A stretch of DNA of 64,000 nucleotides from Glandiceps talaboti (lineage: Eukaryota > Hemichordata > Enteropneusta > Spengelidae), in NCBI RefSeq assembly GCF_964340395.1, contig NC_135551.1, forward strand, positions 7,407,063 through 7,471,062, written 5' to 3'. A program made the translations under genes and the position numbers. The notes beneath the pieces are model-generated. The model had not been told where the DNA came from and did not search any database. It saw only the letters and a list, made by a program, of their open reading frames with translations. Below are positions 48,284-61,859 of this stretch, piece by piece (the first letter of the stretch is position 1; each line of letters opens with the position of its first letter).

Positions 48284-51200
48284 AAACAATTAATATCTGG
48301 ACTACTCACATTGCGTGTTGCTTCTGTTACCAGCATACTATCGTGTTTCATCATTTGGGTGTTAGGACTCTGCTAATCCTATACGCTTATAGCCAAGCTG
48401 TGGGATAGATTTAAGGATATATACCATTAATGCACTGGTCTTTGTGTGTGTTTGTGTTGTTATAAAAAGCTATCACGAAACGACAGGTAGTCAATCATAT
48501 GTAACTATTTACATTGCCACTACGAGACTACTATCCTTGGTATTTCCGTGTTTTTGACGACAGCACTGGTAAGTTTGTCTGTCATATTTTTGGTAGTAAC
48601 GGACATAATTGTAGTTGTTAATACACGAATAAATAGCTATGGTTGGCAATTTTTGACTGGGAAAGTTGTATAGGTAAATAACATCACTCGTAATTTGGAG
48701 ATACGAGCACGTGATGTCACTCGTACTTCGGAAATACGAGTTTGTACTTCTGATCGTACTTTGCCGTTTGTAGGACAAAAATATTTATTGGAGACTGAAT
48801 TGCATGGCGAAGACTTCTATCCTAGCAAAGATTCGATCAACTTCCCTGTGATCCGAGTGTGAATGAAAAGTATCACAATAACAAACCATCACGCAACTCG
48901 ACTGAATTCTCACAACTTTTGAGACTGAAAATGACTGGCGTAATTTTTTTGGCATCGACCAACGACGCTCGGATAGATTGTACATAAAATCATGGACTCT
49001 GTAGTCTATGGTCAAAGGAAGTAAGTATTCGTCCAGGGCAGTCTGGCAATGCCCCCAGCGATTGGTTTAAAACACTCAGCATTTGCTATATTCAGTTTGT
49101 CCGATTTAATATGACACGTCATTGCATGAATGGAGGCTTCTCTCGTTATGGCGACTTGGGGCGAAATATGAAGGGGGAAGCTTCTCGAAAGACCTCCCAC
49201 CACACACACACACACAAACAAACAAACACACACACAAACAAACACATACAAACAATCAAACAAACAAACACACAAACAAACAAACAAACATAAAAGTTAG
49301 GACGTGTGTAAAGGTATGTGCTGCTGGCATGGACACTCGCCAATATTGTCAATGTCCTGCAACTAGCTGTGAACCGATTGTAAGGTGTCAATGGGGCCAT
49401 ATTGACTTATTCTGCATGTAAACACGCTTATCAGAGATCCTGGACAAACTGCATCTGTTGGGGGCGTTCTATTTGTAGGTGCTGAAAGCAGTACGCTTTA
49501 ACGTAGGCCATTTCGTAATGTGAAAAGACTCACTCACGTTAATTTCTTTATCAAAGGACATGAATTTCACAGTGTGTACAACTTGTGAAGTCTACATCGC
49601 CAGAGATGATGGTCCCGTAAATAATGGATGTTCTTGTGTGGAGTCAATTGAGTTCAAAATTAAAAGTGTCTTTTTGAAATAACTTTACCATCTTCAAACA
49701 ACATATTATTTTAAGTTACTGGTATAGTAAGTACACACTGTCACTATGACTTATCTGAGCTGGGGAAATACTTACTTAGCCTCACACAGATCAACAGAAA
49801 TGTGTACAGACATCACTTAATAAAGAAAACAGGCGTATATAAGGGTCAAAAAGACAAAAAAGATAAATGGTTATCATTAAAAATAATTAATTATATTACT
49901 TCGTGCTATGTGTGAGAAGTATATAATAGACATTTGTAGAAAGACAAGGCGGAGCCACGTTGTTTATCTTTCCACCGGTGTCTATTGTACTTATGCCCGA
50001 CAAGATCACTGGATGGCAGGATTAGTCTATCCATGGATGTATTAGTGAGATCCAACCCTTGCTAGACTAGTCTAGATTAGGATAAAGTACACACTGTGCC
50101 ACCTCTTGCCAGGCTAGGTGATGACAGAAGCGTGCACATTCGAATGGGGATACACACGGCATGCAACAAATAACCCAAACATTATATTTCCATATTCGGA
50201 GGTGAAACAATAGACACTGGTGGAAAGATGAACAACAAGGCGGAGCCACGGTGTTTATCTTTCAACCGGTGTCTATTGTACTTATGCCCGACAAGTTCAC
50301 AGGATGGCAGGATTCACCCCTTACTGTGCAGTCATTACTCATTTCATGGTACAGTAGTATGACTTATTTTTAATACTACTTGCCACAATTCACAACTGTT
50401 TTTCTCCGTAATTAAGTTCTCGTAATTTTGGCAAACTATTTTGGTCCGGGTCGTACTGTTGCATTTCGTTCTTGAGACAAATGGTTTCTGATTTTGCTGG
50501 ACTGGTTTTACTTGAATTGCAAAGGTCAACCCGATTCACACCTTCTAAATCCCCCATTGTCTTACACTATCCAATACTGATAAGACTTCAGCAGCAACAC
50601 AGGCAAGGAGTTGGTTATCACCCACTACACAAACTTTAGAGAGGTTTAGGTACACGTTAGAACGCGTACCTGTACGGAAGCAAATCGTGCAGACGTACAG
50701 GTAGTGACGCGTACAAAGTTGTGTTTAGTTACGTGTTCAGAAGACAAACTTTAAAGACAGGGGAATTTGCACGGCAAGTTAGAAATGACGGAAAACAGTA
50801 AATAAATTGTATTCGATCAGATTGGTAATTTGTTATCATTGTAATCATTTTGACGATGTAAAATCATTAAATTTATCGGAAATGTGCGAAACTTTAAAAA
50901 AATGTTTACATGTAAGTAATCATGATCGTGATTGAGCGTTTTGTTTACAACCTCGTTTCGAGAAATGACGTCAGATTAATCACAATCATTTTTAGGCAAA
51001 TCGAATGCGCCCCAGGTGGTATCAGCTTCGAGAGAAAATTCATGGGTCACATGTTCAATTTGAAGCGTCCTGATTGGTTTATTCTATGCCGCGTCCTACC
51101 CCTCTGTATTATAGGTTTAAGCAAGGAATACCTTTGAGCTCGAGCACGCCACGCAGCGGAGCTCGTCAGCTGTTGCGAGCACACTAAGCGTCGATTTTGC

Positions 51201-51311
51201 ACCATGTCTATCCGTATACTTTCTTTTTTCTTTATTCTTTTTTGGAGTCCATATTATATAAACTTTTTTTCTGCGATTATTATAAAAAATGTTTCATTTT
51301 TTTAAAAGACC
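46853..51311 (+). repeat. Tandem unit 2 of 3 (4,459 bp)
   Basis: Almost identical to unit 1. Visible differences are a longer AAAT run, a one-base shorter poly-G, and the loss of a few bases near the right end (GGAGTCCATATTATA against GGAGTCTTCCATATTTATA). Confidence 0.95.
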
Positions 51312-52684
51312 AAATATATGATTTATACAAAAATACAGAAAATAGTGACAATAAACTATGAATATTATCAATTCTTGGTTGATAATAATAAAAACCATTT
51401 CGGTAAAATATATATATAATTGTGTGAGTAAATGAGCAGTACAATTAAACATAACATAATTGTACAGAGTGCTGTGTAATACTTGAAGGTACTTTAAATT
51501 GCACAATAAAAGTATAAAGTTTACAATATAAAACATGACATAACATTACAGTGCATTGCATTACAGTGCATTTACTGGTTATGACGTATACAGATCATTT
51601 TTCAAGGTTGTAGTATGGAGCATTTTCAATCACCTTTAATAAACACTGACGTCATACCTTCTCTAGAAATATGTTGATTATAAAGATTATGTTTAATTTC
51701 AGTTAACGATGATGCTGCATATGAAATATTGATACGTAAAAACATAATATAAACAAGCTTAAGGTGATACATTCAGTAACCCCCTCTGGCCAATGGAATA
51801 GATGATGCAATTTAGCCGACTTAGAGCCATTTTTGGGTGGAAAAATGAGTTTTGGTCAAAAAACTTAAACTCCAAAACTATTGGGTAGATTGGCCTGAAA
51901 TTTGGTGGGAATGTTTGCTTGGGCATGTTAATTTACAGTTCTTCATTACATGATGATTCCATCAGTGATATGCAAATTAGGGTTAAAAATGTGTCTTTTT
52001 GGTCATAAGTCTTTAATCCCAAAACTATGGAGGAGATTGGGCTAAAATTTGATGGGGATGCATCTGGGAGTGTATAGATGAAGCAATATCAAGCATGAGT
52101 GATATGCAAATTAGGTGTAAAAATTGTTATTTTGGTCAAAAACTTAAATCTCAGAAAGTACTTTGTCAATGAGACTAAAACTTGGTGAGATGTTACTAGA
52201 AGTGTTATTCTGCAGATTTTCTGTAAAACATTTTGGCCCTAGCAACAATGGCCACGCCCATTGCAACAACCAAATGACAGTGTGGTCAAATAACAACGTC
52301 ATCATGTAGGAAAGTGAGTAAACATTCAATAAATGTATGCAAATATCATTAACAACCATGACCACACCCATAGCAACAGCCAATTCATCACTTATATTGC
52401 AAAGATAACAATATTTCATTCTAATACAGCACGCTACTATGACTGGTGGCAATTCTCTTTAAACATCCACTGTGGTAGGTGGAAGGGGGGGGGGGGGCTG
52501 AGTTATCTCCGATGACTGATTGTTCATTCTGGGCTGGTTTGAGAACGTGCCGTATATATAGTATACTATTATGCTACACCATGGCATGCCATGTTAAGCT
52601 ATGTTATACTATAAGATACTATACGATATGATACTATATTTTATTTGACAAAACATTACGTCTACAAAACATGTAATCTAAGAC

Positions 52685-52719
<35 letters not shown>

Positions 52720-55700
52720 AAACAATTAATATCTGGACTACTCACATTGCGTGTTGCTTCTGTTACCAGCATACTATCGTGTTTCATCATTTGGGTGTTA
52801 GGACTCTGCTAATCCTATACGCTTATAGCCAAGCTGTGGGATAGATTTAAGGATATATACCATTAATGCACTGGTCTTTGTGTGTGTTTGTGTTGTTATA
52901 AAAAGCTATCACGAAACGACAGGTAGTCAATCATATGTAACTATTTACATTGCCACTACGAGACTACTATCCTTGGTATTTCCGTGTTTTTGACGACAGC
53001 ACTGGTAAGTTTGTCTGTCATATTTTTGGTAGTAACGGACATAATTGTAGTTGTTAATACACGAATAAATAGCTATGGTTGGCAATTTTTGACTGGGAAA
53101 GTTGTATAGGTAAATAACATCACTCGTAATTTGGAGATACGAGCACGTGATGTCACTCGTACTTCGGAAATACGAGTTTGTACTTCTGATCGTACTTTGC
53201 CGTTTGTAGGACAAAAATATTTATTGGAGACTGAATTGCATGGCGAAGACTTCTATCCTAGCAAAGATTCGATCAACTTCCCTGTGATCCGAGTGTGAAT
53301 GAAAAGTATCACAATAACAAACCATCACGCAACTCGACTGAATTCTCACAACTTTTGAGACTGAAAATGACTGGCGTAATTTTTTTGGCATCGACCAACG
53401 ACGCTCGGATAGATTGTACATAAAATCATGGACTCTGTAGTCTATGGTCAAAGGAAGTAAGTATTCGTCCAGGGCAGTCTGGCAATGCCCCCAGCGATTG
53501 GTTTAAAACACTCAGCATTTGCTATATTCAGTTTGTCCGATTTAATATGACACGTCATTGCATGAATGGAGGCTTCTCTCGTTATGGCGACTTGGGGCGA
53601 AATATGAAGGGGGAAGCTTCTCGAAAGACCTCCCACCACACACACACACACAAACAAACAAACACACACACAAACAAACAAACACATACAAACAATCAAA
53701 CAAACAAACACACAAACAAACAAACAAACATAAAAGTTAGGACGTGTGTAAAGGTATGTGCTGCTGGCATGGACACTCGCCAATATTGTCAATGTCCTGC
53801 AACTAGCTGTGAACCGATTGTAAGGTGTCAATGGGGCCATATTGACTTATTCTGCATGTAAACACGCTTATCAGAGATCCTAGACAAACTGCATCTGTTG
53901 GGGGCGTTCTATTTGTAGGTGCTGAAAGCAGTACGCTTTAACGTAGGCCATTTCGTAATGTGAAAAGACTCACTCACGTTAATTTCTTTATCAAAGGACA
54001 TGAATTTCACAGTGTGTACAACTTGTGAAGTCTACATCGCCAGAGATGATGGTCCCGTAAATAATGGATGTTCTTGTGTGGAGTCAATTGAGTTCAAAAT
54101 TAAAAGTGTCTTTTTGAAATAACTTTACCATCTTCAAACAACATATTATTTTAAGTTACTGGTATAGTAAGTACACACTGTCACTATGACTTATCTGAGC
54201 TGGGGAAATACTTACTTAGCCTCACACAGATCAACAGAAATGTGTACAGACATCACTTAATAAAGAAAACAGGCGTATATAAGGGTCAAAAAGACAAAAA
54301 AGATAAATGGTTATCATTAAAAATAATTAATTATATTACTTCGTGCTATGTGTGAGAAGTATATAATAGACATTTGTAGAAAGACAAGGCGGAGCCACGT
54401 TGTTTATCTTTCCACCGGTGTCTATTGTACTTATGCCCGACAAGATCACTGGATGGCAGGATTAGTCTATCCAACCCTTGCTAGACTAGTCTAGATTAGG
54501 ATAAAGTACACACTGTGCCACCTCTTGCCAGGCTAGGTGATGACAGAAGCGTGCACATTCGAATGGGGATACACACGGCATGCAACAAATAACCCAAACA
54601 TTATATTTCCATATTCGGAGGTGAAACAATAGACACTGGTGGAAAGATGAACAACAAGGCGGAGCCACGGTGTTTATCTTTCAACCGGTGTCTATTGTAC
54701 TTATGCCCGACAAGTTCACAGGATGGCAGGATTCACCCCTTACTGTGCAGTCATTACTCATTTCATGGTACAGTAGTATGACTTATTTTTAATACTACTT
54801 GCCACAATTCACAACTGTTTTTCTCCGTAATTAAGTTCTCGTAATTTTGGCAAACTATTTTGGTCCGGGTCGTACTGTTGCATTTCGTTCTTGAGACAAA
54901 TGGTTTCTGATTTTGCTGGACTGGTTTTACTTGAATTGCAAAGGTCAACCCGATTCACACCTTCTAAATCCCCCATTGTCTTACACTATCCAATACTGAT
55001 AAGACTTCAGCAGCAACACAGGCAAGGAGTTGGTTATCACCCACTACACAAACATTAGAGAGGTTTAGGTACACGTTAGAACGCGTACCTGTACGGAAGC
55101 AAATCGTGCAGACGTACAGGTAGTGACGCGTACAAAGTTGTGTTTAGTTACGTGTTCAGAAGGCAAACTTTAAAGACAGGGGAATTTGCACGGCAAGTTA
55201 GAAATGACGGAAAACAGTAAATAAATTGTATTCGATCAGATTGGTAATTTGTTATCATTGTAATCATTTTGACGATGTAAAATCATTAAATTTATCGGAA
55301 ATGTGCGAAACTTTAAAAAAATGTTTACATGTAAGTAATCATGATCGTGATTGAGCGTTTTGTTTACAACCTCGTTTCGAGAAATGACGTCAGATTAATC
55401 ACAATCATTTTTAGGCAAATCGAATGCGCCCCAGGTGGTATCAGCTTCGAGAGAAAATTCATGGGTCACATGTTCAATTTGAAGCGTCCTGATTGGTTTA
55501 TTCTATGCCGCGTCCTACCCCTCTGTATTATAGGTTTAAGCAAGGAATACCTTTGAGCTCGAGCACGCCACGCAGCGGAGCTCGTCAGCTGTTGCGAGCA
55601 CACTAAGCGTCGATTTTGCACCATGTCTATCCGTATACTTTCTTTTTTCTTTATTCTTTTTTGGAGTCTTCCATATTTATATAAACTTTTTTTCTGCGAT

Positions 55701-55734
55701 TATTATAAAAAATGTTTCATTTTTTTAAAAGACC
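51312..55734 (+). repeat. Tandem unit 3 of 3 (4,423 bp)
   Basis: Near-identical to units 1 and 2 but the most diverged. It has a shorter AAAT run (52,686-52,720), a CAAA expansion of one unit, a ~21-bp deletion at 54,470 (TCTATCCAACCC), and single changes such as GATCCTAGACAAA, CAAACATTAGAG and CAGAAGGCAAAC. The right-end sequence agrees with unit 1, not unit 2. Confidence 0.95.
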
Positions 55735-57524
55735 AGAAAGTGTACAAGTACATACATATAATATTTTTAAGCATTCCATTTCTGGCCTTATACCCAAAAT
55801 AACAAATATGTGTAGGCGTGTATAATGAGTTTATTAAAATATACTATAAATAAAGAAGTAAGTATGTAAATGTGACTCATAGCTAACTTGGGCCTTTATT
55901 ACCTGTATGACATCATTGTCATTTTCGAGTTTCACCAGAATTGTTGCCTCATGCCCCTGGTCTAACCGCTGGACAGACTAGTCTCAAGTGTAGTCTATCT
56001 GCTAGATCTCGGATGTTCTTCCGATACAACACACGACCAAACATCGCTATCGAGGATGGAACATCCAAGGTCTAGCAAATGTCATCTTGCAGTTCAGAGA
56101 TATAAATAACTGCCAATCAGAGAACCGCATTAGTGACAAGCACAAACTGAGGACAATAGCTGATTTGTTCATGCATATTCAGCTTAAGGAGGGGCTTGTA
56201 AAAATAACCACCAATGCCTTAACTGAAATGTGTGAATGACAACGTCAACATACTCATCAAACTCACAATTACCATAAACTGATAACACATAATAGTTAGT
56301 AATTTGTTATCATCATGTGATAGTGGACATTAGTATTAAAGAGCATTAGCAGTATAGAGGTCATGGGTTATTAACATTTATATATGTATACATGGTCCAA
56401 CCAACGGTCATATGTCATCTAAATGGAATGTGAAGTCTGAAAATGTCATTTGCTAGACGTTCGGGCAAGCCCTCACTGCGAACTTTGTTCGCTTATTGTA
56501 TCGGAAGAAAGCCCGAACGTCTAGCAAGTGTTGCTTTGTTTGTCAAGTTGTAGACGTTCTCTTATTGTATATAACCTGACGTCATGCAATTGGCTGCCAT
56601 TTTTAATCTGATATATAAATTCACTATGACAACTACAGGCCTGTAGGCAATAGGAAATACAAATAACAATATAAGTCGGGGTGAAAGAAAGACATTTCTT
56701 TTAGAAAAAAAATAATCTGTAGAGTGTTTACAAACGGAAGATATTTTAATCTGATGCTTCGTTAGTAGTTTCACTTTCTAAAAGAAAGGCGTCACTGTAC
56801 CCTCACCCCCAAGCCTAGCCTGCAGGGACAACCATACTGAGAGTTGGACTGCAATAAACTGAAAATTTTACGCACTCAAAATAAGGGTTTTACGAACATA
56901 TATTATGCATTTCACTTGAATGGCAATGCGCATGCGTACCCCATGGAAATAACGCTCTCTTGTATAGCAGAAATAGCATCGTAGCATGTTGATATAAGGT
57001 TTAACAAATACCAACGTAAGTAATTTTAAAGAATACCAACATATTTTTTGATGAACATAAAAATACATGGAAGCACATGACTATACATTGACGAAAAGAA
57101 ATAATGCTAACTTAGTTTAAGCATGAACATTTGTTTTGTTGAATATTACAACACATGGCCTGCCATAAGTCCAAACATTTAAGTCAGAATATAATATATT
57201 GTATAGAATCATTATATTAGTTTCTGCAGATACTTCACACCTTGTAATTGTTGGTTTTGAAGTTTTGATATTTTTATGTCCCTCCCAGATAACATATTTA
57301 GTTTGATGTTTGTTGAAGTGCAAAAATGACATGCTAATGGGGAGGTTTGTGTACACAGGTCAGACTACTTGACGTGTGACAATGTCAAGTTATGTTAAAC
57401 ATTTACAATTTTCGACAGCATAGCGTGTACAAACTAGACTCTATGCAATCTCATTATCTTCGCGTGCTAAACCCAGAACGATAAAGAGCTAAGAACAAAC
57501 TAAATAAACAAAATTAATAAAACA

Positions 57525-57530
<6 letters not shown>
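55735..57530. other. Intergenic, small inverted repeats
   Basis: Includes an imperfect inverted repeat at about 56,008-56,092 (GCTAGATCTCGGATGTTC and its diverged complement) and the hairpin at 56,450-56,527. No gene is recognised. Confidence 0.5.
56450..56527. repeat. 17-bp-arm perfect hairpin
   Basis: TTGCTAGACGTTCGGGC and GCCCGAACGTCTAGCAA are exact inverted copies separated by 44 bp. The 44-bp spacer includes GAACTTTGTTC, itself palindromic. It is probably a small MITE or its ends. Confidence 0.8.

Positions 57531-57614
<84 letters not shown>
57531..57614. repeat. TA microsatellite
   Basis: About 41 uninterrupted TA repeats. Confidence 0.95.
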
Positions 57615-57621
<7 letters not shown>

Positions 57622-58146
57622 TACAGTTACAATTTCAAAGTTTCAAGGAAAAGACCACTGACATTTCATCGTTAGGTCAAAAATGATGCACTCTAAACTG
57701 ATTCTAATAAGATTGCCTGTAGTACATACGTCACATGTGACAGCCAATGCGATGTCCTGGTGACAAATACATGGAGAGTTAAGGCCCAGTAGTTATGCGG
57801 GGTGACGCATGAAGCAATTCGTCGCATGCGACAAGGCTAGCAACTGCGATGGAGCGCATACATGAAGCAACCAGTTGCTTGGCGAGTCGCAAGGTCTGTC
57901 ATGTCACATGGCAAACTGTTGCACATGCGTACACATGTTACAGGTCAATAAAGGTCAAGTCTTCTATTGGAAGAAATGTTATAAATTGCTACTATTACCA
58001 ATAGAATTACTAGAAACTTGTAGAGGTATCGATAGCAAAACTATATTCAAATCGAAGTTCATGTACGGCGAGGTTGATTTTTCTGACGTCGTTACTAAGC
58101 TACTTGCATTCAAGTTAGGAATAAAATGATATTCAGCGGAGATCAA

Positions 58147-58410
58147 GCATTCGATAGACGCTGTATACCTGTGATAAGTGGTAATCATGGTGATAAATCG
58201 ACATTACATCAAAAGGCTTTCTGAAATAGAATATTATACTAAAAATATGGTGGCCTTAAACATTGAACATCATTTGACACGTGTAGGTCAAAGGTTACTG
58301 CTTGCGATGCGACGAAATGGTTAACCACAGGGCAAGTATTTTTTTAAATATAATTTCGATTTATCACCACGATTACCACTTATCACTGGTATACAACGTC
58401 TATGAATGCT
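58147..58410. mobile_element. MITE-like element with 60-bp arms upstream of the GT32 gene
   Basis: Arms 58,147-58,206 and 58,351-58,410 are inverted copies with about six differences; a shared core is GTGATAAGTGGTAATC. The 144-bp interior contains no gene. It lies 190 bp before the start codon of the glycosyltransferase and could therefore affect its promoter. Confidence 0.7.
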
Positions 58411-58600
58411 ATGAACTTTGATCATCATCATCATCAACATCAACATCATCTCATTTACATACAATTGTTATTCTTTACCCCTTCCTGTCCTATACAATTG
58501 AGCAGATGGTTGCTATCGTCGTTTTTGAAAATTTACACAAACTTATTCTTATCATATCAGGTTTCAGGTTTCGGATGAATCTCGGTTACGGGGAGGCAGT

Positions 58601-58762
58601 ATGATTAAAACAAACATGTGCAAGCCTCATTTTGGCAAACAACAGACATATTGGGCGATTATATCAATTATAATTATCACCGTGGCTCTATATTTCATTA
58701 TCGACGAACCCCTGGAGATGACGAACATTGGAAATTCATCTCATATCAATCAAAGTGTTCTG
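58601..58762 (+). CDS. GT32 glycosyltransferase, membrane-anchor exon
   Basis: First coding exon, 54 codons, ending at GTGAGT in phase 0. It encodes a short tail (MIKTNMCKPHFGKQQT), one hydrophobic span (YWAIISIIIITVALYFII) and a stem with two N-glycosylation sequons (NSS, NQS). This is the type II topology of Golgi glycosyltransferases. ATG at 58,601 is chosen because it precedes the span with a basic tail. A second ATG five codons on is possible. Confidence 0.75.
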
Positions 58763-58926
58763 GTGAGTTTTTCCTGTCGTTTTTTTTTGTAAAATTCGAT
58801 CCAAGGTGATGTAGATCTTTGCCGGTTTTGAGTATACAAGTACACCGCTTCTTTCTTTCCAACGGAAATATTCAGCAAACTATTAGCTATAGAGTCAAGA
58901 CCAAAGTTATATGAACTGTTCTTCAT

Positions 58927-58927
<1 letters not shown>

Positions 58928-58969
<42 letters not shown>
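58928..58969. repeat. CAA microsatellite
   Basis: About 14 uninterrupted CAA repeats. Confidence 0.9.
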
Positions 58970-59204
58970 AATAGCAGTGAATATATATTTTCACACTATA
59001 AAGTAGAAAAACAAAATATTTTCCCACTGATTTAATGTACATGTTTATGTATACACGGTTATGTGTCCATTTGTTTATATATATAATATATGTATGATAC
59101 ATGTATTCTGCAGTGACTAACTGCCGAACCCCATGTTGACTGACGCAACATCGACTGGCTATCACGTCTCATCACATCGACTGACGACTACGACGATAGA
59201 CAGA

Positions 59205-60215
59205 TGTTCCGATTTTCAGTAATTAAGCTACATCTTAAGAAAGCAATTTTCAAATTCCATATAATTTGATACATGTGACAAAGCTTAACAAAACACACAT
59301 ATCATATTGAGCCCGTTGACACAGTTTTTTAATCATAATGAGCAATTTGCATAATTAATGATTTTCGGTAATTAGGCTAATTCTTAAGAATGCAGGCTTC
59401 AAATTTCACATAGTTTTGGTATATACAAACCACAATAATGTGCACATTTTGGTTATTGATGACATAGCTTTTACTTTTAGTGAATAATTTGTATAAATTA
59501 ATGATTTCCGGCAATTAGGTTATATCTTTCATAAGAACGAAAGCTTCATAAATCATATAATTTGATATATTCATTGACGATAACTCCATGCACAATTGTT
59601 ATAGTTTTTGATAGTAATGTCGTTTGTATAATTAATGACTTTTGATAATTAGACCATATTTCATATATTGTGGTACATCATATATCAACATAACAAAGCT
59701 CACATTTACTATAAAGCTTTTTGATTAGCCTTTAGTCTAATGATAAATCTGCATAATTAATCATTTTTGGTAATTAAGAATGTAAACTTCAAATTGCATG
59801 TAACTTACTTCAACCATAACAAAGCACACATGTTTGATGTAGTTTTTTTGTACTTTTTAAGTGTAATGTGTAATTTGCATAAATAATCATTTTTTGGACA
59901 TTAGGCAATATTTTTAGAATACAAGCCATACATTTCACATAATTTAATATATGCATTAGTGGTAAAGCAGTGCACGTGTCCTTTAAAACTTGTTTTATTC
60001 GTAATGGTTCATTTGCATAATTCATGATTTTGCCATAATTAGGGAATATCTTAAATATGTAAGCTTCTAATTTCATATATTTTCATATAATTAATGTTCC
60101 AATTAAAAGCTACATTCATCATGTACGATGACTAAGCTCAGAATTTTGCATTCAAACAATATTGTGTAAGAACACACATTAAAGGTTTGCCCTTACGGGA
60201 ATTACATCTGATAGA
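59205..60215. mobile_element. Repeat element A3 with ~145-bp monomers, 5'-truncated
   Basis: About seven diverged monomers with TTTGCATAATTAATGATTTT and GGTAATTAGGCTA, spaced about 142-147 bp (for example 59,366 and 59,508), ending at CCCTTACGGGAATTACATCTG. The TCTGTCTGTG head present in A1 and A2 is missing. Confidence 0.7.
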
Positions 60216-60782
60216 AGTAGCAATGGTCCTGGAACAGATGGAACCTCCTTGTCCAGGCCTAGCTTTCCCTATCAGTTTGCTCTCTTCTGAAGTGAATCCA
60301 TACTTTATTTAAACTTTAAATTCTTATCAACATAAATAATACAATACTCAAGTGATTGGACGATAAAACCATCAACACAATAAATAAATTATAAGTGATG
60401 AAGCGTGTCATTGGCTTAATTCAGTGCAAATAATATTGACAAATATGAAAAATAGATAAACAATGTGATCGCGCCATTGCTCTTCCAGCTGCCTGTAATT
60501 CGGCATTATTTGACACTGATAATCTTTTAATGAAACTTAATGTTATGAATACTATTCGCGTATTAATACAGGATAGCTAAAAAATTCTCAGTAACCTCGC
60601 GTGACACATCAAAACTTTGCTGAAATCTAAATCATCTGAAATAAAATTGTGGAAAAATTATATTCTGTTACGTATCCATGATAGTAGCTAAGAATTTCTC
60701 GATATGATAATGGGTGAAGGAACTAATCGAAATGCCTTGTGACTATATCGTAATCAGTAATGCCAATTTTATTAATCTACAG

Positions 60783-61634
60783 TTCCAGAAGCAGCTAAGT
60801 CGTTATAAGGTTACAGGGTCTGCAGACAGAAAAGGAAAAGAGTTCGGTTTTTTGGAACCACGAGATCACTTCGTTGTACCTAACATCGCACACTACATTT
60901 GGTTCACTTGTCACCAGTACAACTTCATAAATCTCGTTAGTATGTTGAGTGCACACAGAACTATGAAGGCAGAGAAAATTTTTTTTCACACGGACTGTGA
61001 ACCAACAGGTGAATTGTGGGAAGAGGCCAAGACACTAATACCGACATTGGAAATCCATAACATGTCACGACCACAAATGGTGTTTGGCAAAAAGCTCAAT
61101 CCGAAATGGCCGGAACATTCAGCTGATGTTGCTAGGTTACAAGTGTTAAGTCAATGGGGAGGTGTTTACCTCGATACTGACGTATTTGTTTTGGCACCAC
61201 TAGAGCCCTTGCGTTACTATGACTACGCCGTAGGGAGGGCGTCTGATATTGCTGTATCGAACGGTATCATTCTCGCTAATAAAAATGCAACATTCCTGCA
61301 GATATTCTATGAAAGTTATAAAAACTACAACGCGAAGTGTTGGGGATGCAGCTCAGTTAAAAAACAAAACTTATTAGCAAAGCAGTACAAGCACCTCTTA
61401 CACATTGAGCCAGACAGCCTCATTCAACCAAACCCGCACAACTGGGATATCATTTTCCGTGGACAATATAACTGGAATCACGGTCATTTCGCCATGCATA
61501 TCTATATACGTTTTTACAATTCAAGATTCAAACAAAAAACAGTTTTTAACAAGGAGACAATCAAAACACTACAGAATGCCTTTGGGGAAATGTGTAGATA
61601 TATATATTATGGATCAGCCAAGCTACTTGAGTAG
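60783..61634 (+). CDS. GT32 glycosyltransferase (A4GALT/A4GNT-like), catalytic exon
   Basis: Second exon, entering in phase 0 after TCTACAG and ending at TAG 61,632. Joined protein is about 337 residues, close to vertebrate A4GNT (340) and A4GALT (353). It transfers a sugar from a nucleotide donor in the Golgi lumen. VPNIAHYIWF opens the domain (about 86-95). EHSADVARLQVLSQWGGVYL then DTD (185-187) is the family's substrate and metal-binding DXD region. SNGIILANKNATFLQIFYES and GCSSVKKQNLLAKQY follow. The open frame extends upstream to ATG 60,714, but the acceptor and the anchor exon make the spliced form far more likely. Which linkage it makes cannot be told. Confidence 0.85.
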   Translation, partial: FQKQLSRYKVTGSADRKGKEFGFLEPRDHFVVPNIAHYIWFTCHQYNFINLVSMLSAHRTMKAEKIFFHTDCEPTGELWEEAKTLIPTLEIHNMSRPQMVFGKKLNPKWPEHSADVARLQVLSQWGGVYLDTDVFVLAPLEPLRYYDYAVGRASDIAVSNGIILANKNATFLQIFYESYKNYNAKCWGCSSVKKQNLLAKQYKHLLHIEPDSLIQPNPHNWDIIFRGQYNWNHGHFAMHIYIRFYNSRFKQKTVFNKETIKTLQNAFGEMCRYIYYGSAKLLE

Positions 61635-61848
61635 TGTATTATTTGCTGTGTGTAAGTTCAGCAATTAGTGTTGTTACTATTTTTTACGTTCACTTAGTTA
61701 CTGTCAATGTATGTACAAAATGATATGAAATTTGATTATTAAGATATTGTCTAGCTGCCGAACTTTGTATCCTACTCTACATAATTTTAAAAAGTAAGTG
61801 TTTTCTGTAACTGCAAAATATTTAGATTTAGTATTTTCTTACATTATA

Positions 61849-61854
61849 AATAAA
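61849..61854 (+). terminator. AATAAA polyadenylation signal of the GT32 gene
   Basis: The first AATAAA after the stop codon, 215 bp downstream, in an AT-rich 3' UTR. Confidence 0.5.
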
Positions 61855-61859
61855 GGTGA

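Larger units (their letters stand above)
58763..60782 (+). other. Intron of the GT32 gene
   Basis: A 2.0 kb phase-0 intron with consensus ends (GTGAGT ... TCTACAG). It contains a CAA microsatellite (58,928-58,969) and repeat element A3. Confidence 0.6.

Noticed and set aside
60714-60782. Start of the GT32 protein at ATG 60,714
   Set aside because: This segment ends in a TCTACAG acceptor and encodes no anchor. The upstream exon at 58,601 supplies a signal anchor in matching phase 0.
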